The notes below the pieces were generated by a model. That model saw only the letters and a list, made by a program, of their open reading frames with translations, was not told the DNA's origin and did no database searches. A stretch of DNA of 23,409 nucleotides from Hypsibius dujardini (lineage: Eukaryota > Tardigrada > Eutardigrada > Parachela > Hypsibiidae), in contig LRSR01006800.1 in NCBI GenBank assembly GCA_001579985.1, positions 1 through 23,409 of the forward strand. The letters run 5' to 3'. The position numbers and the translations under genes were made by a program. Below are positions 16,760 through 23,409 of this stretch, piece after piece (positions within the stretch are counted from its first letter, which is position 1; each line of letters begins with the position of its first letter).

Positions 16760-17346
16760 ATGGCGGACGGGGAGAGTTGCTCGTCTTGCGGTCCAGCGCC
16801 CCCGAAAATAAACTGGCCTTTTCAGTTTTACGGAACGGAGACCATCCTCCGGTCGTATCTCCAACGGACGATATCACTGGATTCCGCGAATGTTCTTTTA
16901 CAGGAAGCCCTCGCTAAAGGTGTCAATGATGCTCCCGACACGGACAGGGAACGGATCTCGAACAGCAGATACAAGGATGATACGCCGGGAGCGGAAGGCT
17001 TTTTTCGGGAGCTATGGGAAAGTATTTTAAACTGCGCCAGGGCGGGGGAAGCGCATTTTGAACCGCTGAGACAGCTGATGCTGAAGATGCGTCTGGACGG
17101 GAAGACTGCTGACTCACACGGTTGGAGGGTCCGGGGCTTTCGCGTGGTATGGGGGTCCACAATGTTCGAACAAGTAGTTAAGGAACAATTCCAAGGTTAG
17201 TAGCAGATCATAGGTGTCTGTCTGTCTGTCTGTCTCCCTGCCTCTCTGTCTGTTTGTCTCCCTGTCTGCCTGCCTGTGTGTCTGTGTGTCTGTGTGTATG
17301 TCTGTGTGTCTGTGTGTCTCTGTGTCTCTGTGTCTGTCTGTCGCTG

Positions 17347-17397
<51 letters not shown>

Positions 17398-17906
17398 GTG
17401 TCTGTGTGTGTGTCTGTGTGTCTGTGTGTCTGAGGCATAAATATGCTTTTAAATCCTACTTTTCTTGCTGCAGCAGACATCCCGAAAGAGATTGAGGATC
17501 CAGTTCGCAAGGAGTTATTTTAATTTCCATCGGTTTCTCGCGCGATTATGGGGCAACGATACCGAATATTTCATTGCTGGTCATGGTTTGACTATCATGC
17601 GAGATGGTTGGGAAGGGAAGACATTCAATTGGGACCCGGAAGGCCGGACGATGTTCGGCAGTCCGGACCTCTCGGCGGAAGTGGTCAGCATATACATCCA
17701 GGAAGCCGGTTATAAAATGATCGAATTCGAGACATACGACCCCGATACGGACACGTTCCGTTACGATCCGGCCAAGTGGGAGCTGTGGAAGACTCATCTC
17801 CAGGCTTTCGTCGACAAAGGTGTGGTGCAGAAACGACGTCCGGAGACCATAACTGCAGCAAATGTTAGATTACAACCGAGGCAGGCAGACAGACAGACAG
17901 ACAGGC

Positions 17907-17939
<33 letters not shown>

Positions 17940-18161
17940 GGCAGACAGACAAGCAACAGGCAGACAGACAGACAGACAGAGAGACAGACAGACAGAGAGA
18001 CAGACAGACAGACAGACAGGCAGACAGGCAGACAGACACTCAGACAGACAATGGTAATCTGGTATTATAACTTCGTTTAATTTGAATAGGTTGCTCTCGA
18101 CATGATGACCAAGTTGGAGAAGAAGCGGGCGGCAGATCTGTCAGCTTTTCAGTCTGCCTGA
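16760..18161 (+). CDS. Unrecognised soluble protein, 3 exons, with an apparent +1 frame change in exon 2
   Basis: Exon 1 runs from the ATG at 16760 to CAAG^GTTAGT (16760-17195), or to a weaker donor CAA^GTAGTT (end 17173). Exons 2 and 3 are 17474-17863 and 18090-18161, ending at TGA. Using the better donor, exon 2 opens as [16 protein letters not shown] and meets TAA at 17521-17523, while the long downstream frame ([12 protein letters not shown]..., 113 codons) is +1. A slip at TTT-TAA would give about 298 residues. The weaker donor instead gives a continuous 291-residue frame whose first 17 exon 2 residues are Arg-rich and use AGA/AGG codons. The N-terminus has a CSSC pair. The middle is mixed alpha/beta with conserved-looking aromatic and acidic residues ([32 protein letters not shown]), and a charged helix ([13 protein letters not shown]) ends it. 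No signal, membrane segment or family I recognise. Non-repeat composition and clean third-exon phase support a real gene. Confidence 0.7.
17214..17432. repeat. (TCTG/TGTG)n array in intron 1 of the unrecognised gene
   Basis: TCTG tetranucleotides grading into TGTGTCTG hexamer or octamer variants and back. It begins about 20 bases after the donor and ends about 40 bases before the acceptor, so most of the 278-nt intron is repeat. Confidence 0.95.
17878..18052. repeat. (CAGA)n array in intron 2 of the unrecognised gene
   Basis: CAGACAGACAG with GCAG and GAGA interruptions starting 15 bases after the donor (AAT^GTTAGA). The exon 2 frame stays open through it as Gln-Thr-Asp-Arg repeats to a stop at 18068-18070. 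Confidence 0.95.
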
Positions 18162-18679
18162 GACCGTCAACAGTTCTTCGCGTCGCCGCCAAAGTTGCAG
18201 CTCTATAGCAGACCAAGTCAACATTTTTTTGATGATCGGTTTCTTATTTGAACGTTAGATTGAGTGCTTTGCTTCCGTCTCGAGAAACATTGGAGATTTC
18301 TTCGTTATGGTCAAGAGGCGTTTTACAATTGTGTCATCTCCGTCTGTCTTCTACAACCACTCCTCCTCTACCTGTGATGTTTTACTGTTCACCGTTCCCA
18401 GGCATATGCCCATATGTGAATGCCCATGTCTATCCCAGAAATTAGAAAACCACTTCGCCCATCGACTGATAGAGTGATACTCGACGCGTCCGATAGCGTG
18501 CAAGAGATATTACCCTTATCAGTGGTGGATGGAGAGCTTATCCAACTGCTTGCCTATCCAACCGCTTGCCCTAATCACTCTCACCCAACAAATTTTGCTA
18601 TCCACACGGGAATACCGTTGACTGCACTGAAATGAGGCATTATTAATTGCTGCGGCTTGCAAACGCAAACACCTGCTTG
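18162..18679. other. Intergenic spacer
   Basis: 3' flank of the upstream gene. No AATAAA is obvious. A CATATG-CC-CATATG doublet lies near 18403. Open frames are short and unconvincing. I see no gene or RNA. Confidence 0.5.
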
Positions 18680-19008
18680 TCCCACTAAGCCCATTTCGTC
18701 CCACTGACGCCATCTCGTCCCCTGGAGCCCATTTCGTCCCACTGACGCCATTTCATCCCACTGAGCTCATCTCGTCCCATTGAGCTCATCTCGTCCCCTG
18801 GAGCCCATTTCGTCCCATTGAGCCCATCTCGTCCCCTGGAGCCCATTTCGTCCCACTGAGCCCCTCTCGTCCCATTGAGCCCCTCTCGTCCCATTGAGCT
18901 CATCTCGTCCCCTGGAGCCCATTTCGTCCCCTGGAGCCCATCTCGTCCCCTGGAGCCCATTTCGTCCCCTGGAGCCCATCTCGTCCCCTGGAGCCCATTT
19001 CGTCCCAT
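18680..19008. repeat. 19-bp minisatellite, about 17 copies
   Basis: Unit CGTCCC(CT/AT/AC)(G)GAGCCCAT(T/C)T with strict 19-bp spacing (CGTCC at 18697, 18716, 18735, and so on). Two alternating variants, CCCCTGGAGC and CCCATTGAGC, form higher-order patches, typical of unequal exchange. It lies about 90 bp upstream of the transporter start codon. Confidence 0.95.
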
Positions 19009-19100
19009 TAGCCGGTGATCTCATGCAGACAAGTTGCTCCCCTCTTTCGTCGCTTGAATTCTGTCGGAAGGGTTGATGTGATTTTATCCCGCTTTACTCT

Positions 19101-20960
19101 ATGGCGAAACGGAAGAGCGATGGACCTGGAAGTCGCAACCGGATGGACATCCCGGTGGACGAGTATAGTCCGTTGGTGTCCAGCGGGGAAGAACGGAAGA
19201 GTTACTCAGCGTATCATGGAGCGGCGCGGGCAGCTCCGGTCATCTTCCTCTACGGATTGGCGTTCGGCATTTACGGTCCCTCGTATATTGAGCTGTTAAA
19301 GCACAAGGTCGGTTACAGTTTTCCACTATCTCGAAGAATATTGCCAAATTAAAAAAAATTTTAATTTAATTTTAAAAATTTATTCTAAATTTTTTTTGAA
19401 TTTTTTTTTTAGTAATCTTGTTTGTTATTGTGCTGCTTAATTATTAGTGTTGTATGTAGTGTTCGTATTGTGTGCTTGACTGGATTTCGTGTTTCCAGGT
19501 CTGCGAGGAGCATTACAATTTCTCCAGCGTGATCTGTCGAAGTTTGGGGAATCCCGCGTTCCACCACGAGATGACTCACGTTCGCAGAACGACCTCCTAC
19601 TTTCAGATCTACAGTGTGCTCCTGGAGTGCATCCCTGCCATAATCTTATCGCTCTTTCTTGGTAAGGGACATTGTATCGGTGTCGTGTAAATACAGTCGT
19701 CCAAGGCCAAACAGACAGATAGGATGCTGAAAGCAGGCACACAGACACCGATTATCAGCAGGTGTTGCAGACAGACATTGCAGACAGACTATACGGATAG
19801 GCGTTACAGGCAGACATTACAGACAGACATTGCTGGCAGACGTTGCAGGCAGACATTACAGACAGACATCACAGGCAGACAATGCTGGCAGACATTACAG
19901 ACAGACATTACAGGCAGACACTGTTGGCAGACATTACAGGCAGACACTGTTGGCAGACAATGCTGGCAGAGAGACATTACAGGCAGACACTGCTGGCAGA
20001 CATTACAGACAGACATTACAGGCAGACACTGTTGGCAGACATTGCTGGCAGACAATGCTGGCAGACAATGTTGACAGAGAGACATTACAGGCAGACACTG
20101 CTGGCAGACATTACAGACAGACATTACAGGCAAACACTGTTGGCAGACATTACAGGCAGACATTGTGCTGATATAAATTGCAGCAGACAGATTGTGTTAA
20201 ATACAGTCTTTACGGCTCCCTTTGGTCGCAGGTTCTTGGAGCGACCACTTCGGTCGAAAGAAGCTCCTCTTCTTCCCCTTCATCGGGTTTATCGCAGCAG
20301 CAGCTTGGTCCGCAGTCTGCGCCATCTATCCCATCCCGCCGTCTTACCTTCTCATCTCCTCCGCCTTAGCAGCCATTTGCGGTGGACGTTTCATCATCTT
20401 AATGGCCGCCTTCAGCTTCGTCGGAGACTTCACAACCACCCCCCATCGCGCCATGAACAACGCCATCATCGAAGGCTCGTTAGTCATTGGCATGCATGGG
20501 GGGTCGTTCCTCGGCGGGTACTCCTACCAAAACCTCGGCATGCCCATTCCGTTCTTGATTGCCTTAGCCCTCTACACGACGTGTCTACTCTACACGGTCC
20601 TTTTCATTCACGACCGGAAGACCACTCGAAAGTACCACTCGAGTGGGTGTGGCCTGGTGGATTTGTTTGCCTTCCATAACCTGAAGGAGAGCTGGACGAT
20701 GCTGCGGAAGGAGCGGATTGGAGATACCCGATTTCATGTCACTTTGATTATAATGGCGTCCTTCATCTCCAACATTGCCTTCAACGGTACGAAAGCCCAG
20801 ACTATTAATGAGTCTATTATTGGTCAGTCTTGTCTGTCTGCCTGACTGCCTGCCTGCATGCCTGTTTGATTACTTACTTGTCTGTCTATCTGTCTGCCTG
20901 CCTGCCTGCATGCCTGCCTGCCTGCCTGCCTGCCTGTTTGTCTGTCTGTCTGTCTGTTTG

Positions 20961-20992
<32 letters not shown>

Positions 20993-21631
20993 CATGCCTC
21001 TGTAGTTTGTCTGTCTCCTGTTAGACTGCCTGTCTGTGTCTGTGTTCATCCATATAGGCTTGTCCCGAGCTCCGCCTATAAACAGACAATTTTCGTTGCA
21101 GGCAAGAATGCAGTGACCCAGCTGTTCCTCGAGTTCGAGCCGTTCAAGTGGACCCTCCAGCAGTTTACTCTCTTCACCAGCGTGATCGGTCTCGCGGGGA
21201 GCGCGTCCATCGTGTTGTGCGTCGCCCTCTTCCACCGGCTCCAGATCCGCGACACCTCCATCGCCATGATCGCCTACACCGCGGCCACCGTCGGCTACAT
21301 CGGCTACTCCGTCTCCACGTCCAGCTGGATGATCGTCGTGTCCGCGGTCTTCGGCCACATGCGACTGCTCTGCACCGTCTGCATCCGTTCCGTGCTGGCC
21401 GAACTGGTGGAGCATGACGAGCTGGGCAAGATCATGGCCCTGGTCTCGGTGGCGCAGTCCGCGTCCCCGCTGCTGGGGTCGGTGGTGTTTGTGGACATTT
21501 TCGCCCTCACCGCCTCGTGGTGGTCCGGTCTGTGCTTCGCGATCGGTTCCGCCATGTTGATTATTGTCTTGGCTATTTTTGCGTATGTCGATGTCGTCCG
21601 TCGGGATCGGCTTTATGCCTCATCCTTGTAA
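19101..21631 (+). CDS. SLC46-like major facilitator superfamily transporter, 4 exons
   Basis: Predicted exons are 19101-19307, 19499-19661, 20232-20786 and 21102-21631, with phases 0, 1 and 1 agreeing at all junctions, for 484 residues. Residues 1-40 are a polar cytoplasmic tail and TM1 starts near 46. The TM1-TM2 loop contains a glycosylation site (NFS) and Cys residues. The MFS motif A between TM2 and TM3 is G124-S-W-S-D-H-F-G-R-K-K134, the form seen in the SLC46 (proton-coupled folate transporter-like) family. Several hydrophobic helices follow in exon 3, then a cytoplasmic middle loop (HDRKTTRKYHSSG..., KESWTMLRKER), then the C-terminal half in exon 4 with helices from about 330 to 475. 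Length (about 460-480 in SLC46) and total helices (near 12) fit. It should move small organic solutes across the plasma or endolysosomal membrane, probably with protons; the substrate cannot be read from sequence. Introns are GT-AG. The start ATG is chosen because it is the only one before TM1 with a hydrophilic tail. Confidence 0.87.
19745..20163. repeat. 13-bp minisatellite in transporter intron 2, about 30 copies
   Basis: Units GCAGACATTACAG, ACAGACATTACAG, GCAGACACTGTTG and GCAGACAATGCTG with 13-bp spacing, a few with GAGAGA insertions. CAGACA in each unit suggests origin from a CAGA microsatellite. It ends about 65 bp before the acceptor at 20230-20231. All frames are open through most of it, which is an artefact of the lack of stop words. 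Confidence 0.95.
20826..21040. repeat. (TCTG/TGCC)n array in transporter intron 3
   Basis: TCTG and TGCC tetranucleotides with CATG variants, between the donor ACG^GTACGA at 20787 and the acceptor TTCGTTGCAG at 21092-21101. Mixed TCTG/TGCC patches as in JmjC intron 7. Confidence 0.95.
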
Positions 21632-21779
21632 CCATATCCACTTGCATGGACAGACACAGACACACAGACAGACATAACCATTTTTGGATGCTCGGTAACG
21701 GTTGTCAGCAAATGTTGCTTGAAACGTTACCATATTTTGGCAATCCTTATCAGCTCTGGGAGCGTAGTAGCCCTGCCAA

Positions 21780-22132
21780 AAAACACTATCCGAAACATGG
21801 TTACAATCGGTAACACGCAGTAACCCTCCTAAAAACCATTATCCAAAACGTGGTTACAATCGGTAACACCCAGTAACCCTCCCGAAAAACACTATCCGAA
21901 ATATGGTTACAATTGGTAACACGCAGTAACCCTCCCGAAAAACACTATCCGAAATATGGTTACAATCGGTAACACCCAGTAACCCTCCTGAAAACACTAT
22001 CCGAAACATGGTTACAATTGGTAACACGCAGTACCCTCCCGAAAACACTATCCGAAACATGGTTACAATCGGTAACACCCAGTAACCCTCCCGAAAAACA
22101 CTATTCGAATATGGTTACAATCGGTAACGGTT
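21780..22132. repeat. About 53-bp tandem repeat, seven copies
   Basis: Units AACACTATCCGAAA(C/T)ATGGTTACAAT(C/T)GGTAACAC.CAGTAACCCTCC.GAA start 51-53 bp apart (GGTTAC at 21799, 21852, 21905, 21958, 22010, 22061, 22112). GGTTAC and GTAACC within each unit are inverted and could pair. Related words CGGTAACGG and CGTTACC lie at 21690-21735, suggesting that the array grew from an inverted-repeat precursor. Confidence 0.93.
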
Positions 22133-22740
22133 ACATTTACTGTTCTAAATACCGTTCCATAATGGGTGAGAAAGCAGCTTGTAACCCTTTTTAGTTCCTT
22201 GAGTAAAAGGTGACCAAACAGAGTACCAGTTATGACACCAATTTCAAGACCGATCAAGATGGAGAGTGCGGATGAAGATAGCTCAATGCCATTCCACAGA
22301 CTGCGGTACCATTTCGCACTACCCACATATGCGACTGAGCAGTCCCTGCGCACGTGTGTGCAACCGCGGCCACGCATACCGCGAATCTCTGGCAGGCATC
22401 ACGAGATCCATCAGATCCATCCACAAACGCGTCAACGAAAATACGCCCTAGCGAAAAAAATGACACTAATTGAAATCCTTTATGATTCTCGAAGCGGTAC
22501 CACGGTACGTTACAATGTGGCGGTCTATCTTTTTGTCCATACCAAGATGAATCCATAATTGCACCCCAAAATTGGATACAAAAACAGTTACAATTATAGC
22601 CTGAACCGCACTTGGTTGACCAATGGTCAGTCTTCCCCAAATGCTCCCTCATTCATCACACGATGATTTGGCATTATTATTTGACATGATCGACCGCACT
22701 TTTTTCCATAGGAATACGTAATCCTCATGCGTATGCGACC
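22133..22740. other. Degenerate unique stretch, possible transposase remnant on the minus strand
   Basis: The minus strand around 22630-22440 reads with the word FWGAI followed by lysine and aspartate spacing that loosely recalls the VWGAI segment of Tc1-type transposases; the frame then shifts and loses similarity. No inverted ends or TA duplications are visible. This could be decayed transposon DNA or coincidence. No other gene is supported. Confidence 0.25.
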
Positions 22741-23104
22741 CGAAACCGAGCCGTCACATTGACCGGGAACCGAACCATCACCTTGACCCGGAGCCGAACC
22801 GTCACGTTGAACCGGAGCCGAGCCGTCACGTTGAACCGGAGCCGAACCGTCACATTGACCCGGAGCCGAACCGTCAAGTTGACCCGGAACCGAGCCGTCA
22901 CGTTGACCCGGAACCGAGCCGTCACTTTGGCCGGGAACCGAACCATCACCTTGACCGGGAACCGAACCGTCCCGTTGACCGGAAACCGAACCGTCACGTT
23001 GACTTGGAACCGAGCCGTCACATTGACCCGGAACCGAACCGTCACGTGGACCGGGAACCGGGCCGTCACGTTGACCCGGAGCCGAACCGTCCCGTTGACC
23101 CGGA
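22741..23104. repeat. 24-bp minisatellite, about 15 copies
   Basis: Unit CCGTCACNTTGACC(C/G)GGA(A/G)CCGA(A/G), strictly 24 bp (22751, 22775, 22799 and so on). It is open in frame on both strands (22759-23112 plus; 22725-23252 minus). The most variable base is a fourfold-degenerate Thr position in the plus frame, a weak hint that this strand could once have been translated; no flanking gene model supports it. Confidence 0.93.
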
Positions 23105-23136
23105 AGTCATGAAGTGACTGACTCCATTGCGGACTC

Positions 23137-23352
23137 ATGTGGACGGTCTGGCTGTGTATTTTCATTCCGTTCATCCGCGAACAGGACGAGAAATGCCGGA
23201 CCGACTTTACAGGCTTGAATCGGATCACTGTCGGCTTCACGACCGCGTTCACCGCGCTTAAATGTCTCTATCACTGGAAGCGCGGGCCAGTGATGATTTT
23301 GCTTCCGGGGGAAAAGCGGACCGATCTGAGGCACCAGTCGACTTTTCTCTAA
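23137..23352 (+). CDS. Possible small or terminal exon, 71 codons, unrecognised
   Basis: From an ATG at 23137 this frame runs to TAA. The predicted peptide begins with a hydrophobic stretch (WTVWLCIFIPFI), has a second one near residues 31-43, and ends with basic residues and TFL. Third codon positions are mostly G or C, as in the supported genes here, which is why I list it; the opposite strand is also open (23107-23355). A TTTACAG acceptor-like site at 23207-23213 would make it a terminal exon with upstream exons lost in the repeat, but none is visible. Low confidence. Confidence 0.3.
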   Translation: MWTVWLCIFIPFIREQDEKCRTDFTGLNRITVGFTTAFTALKCLYHWKRGPVMILLPGEKRTDLRHQSTFL

Positions 23353-23409
23353 CAATTTTTAAAAACCAAAAAAAATCAATACAAACATGCTAAATGTTTT
23401 CCAAGTCTA

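Noticed and set aside
18680-19008. 19-bp array considered as a repeat-protein gene (Gly/Trp/Asp-rich minus frame)
   Set aside because: A period of 19 is not divisible by three, so the translated repeat changes register; no exon structure is present.
20870-21415. His/Asp/Gly-rich minus-strand frame
   Set aside because: Antisense of transporter exon 4 and of the intron 3 microsatellite; the plus strand is clearly an MFS protein.
22254-22652. Minus-strand 132-codon frame as an intact transposase
   Set aside because: Only a short FWGAI-like word is suggestive. There are no catalytic Asp/Glu residues, inverted ends or TA duplications, so it is kept only as a possible remnant.

Overview
This is nuclear DNA of a multicellular animal, most likely an invertebrate. 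Five protein-coding genes are broken by short introns with phase-matched splice sites. Their products (a rhodopsin-type GPCR, a JMJD8-like JmjC protein, an SLC46-like transporter, a long coiled-coil protein) are animal-type. I cannot name the phylum. Intergenic DNA and introns are crowded with TCTG/CAGA and GATT/AATC tetranucleotide repeats, minisatellites and foldback (inverted-repeat) elements.

Layout. 1-1089: low-information DNA with a CAGA microsatellite. 1152-3362 (minus): a three-exon class A GPCR whose introns carry a 202-bp tandem duplication and an AACGAAC-type minisatellite. 3363-7130: about 3.8 kb without a recognisable gene, holding a 99-bp x3 tandem array, four foldback or inverted-repeat elements, and a deleted Tc1/mariner-like element with TA target duplications. 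7131-10146 (plus): a four-exon, 582-residue coiled-coil protein; its third intron is almost entirely one 451-bp palindrome belonging to the same family as the element at 5229-5466. 10147-11570: 3' flank and intergenic DNA. 11571-15818 (plus): an eight-exon gene for a membrane-anchored JmjC (JMJD8-like) protein fused to C-terminal TPRs. It begins with an apparent GC-AG intron holding an 878-bp foldback, and includes a 330-nt intron with no stop in the reading frame. 16760-18161 (plus): a three-exon gene of unknown family whose best reading needs a +1 shift at TTT-TAA, or a weaker alternative donor. 19101-21631 (plus): a four-exon SLC46-like MFS transporter. 21632-23409: 53-bp and 24-bp minisatellites, a degenerate stretch that may be transposon-derived, and a doubtful small ORF.

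I see no operon-like or shared pathway linking the five genes. What unifies the window is repeat-driven intron architecture: in several introns the tandem repeat or foldback starts within a few bases of the donor or ends close to the acceptor. All exon boundaries were read by eye from splice signals, phase and family similarity; none is transcript-supported.
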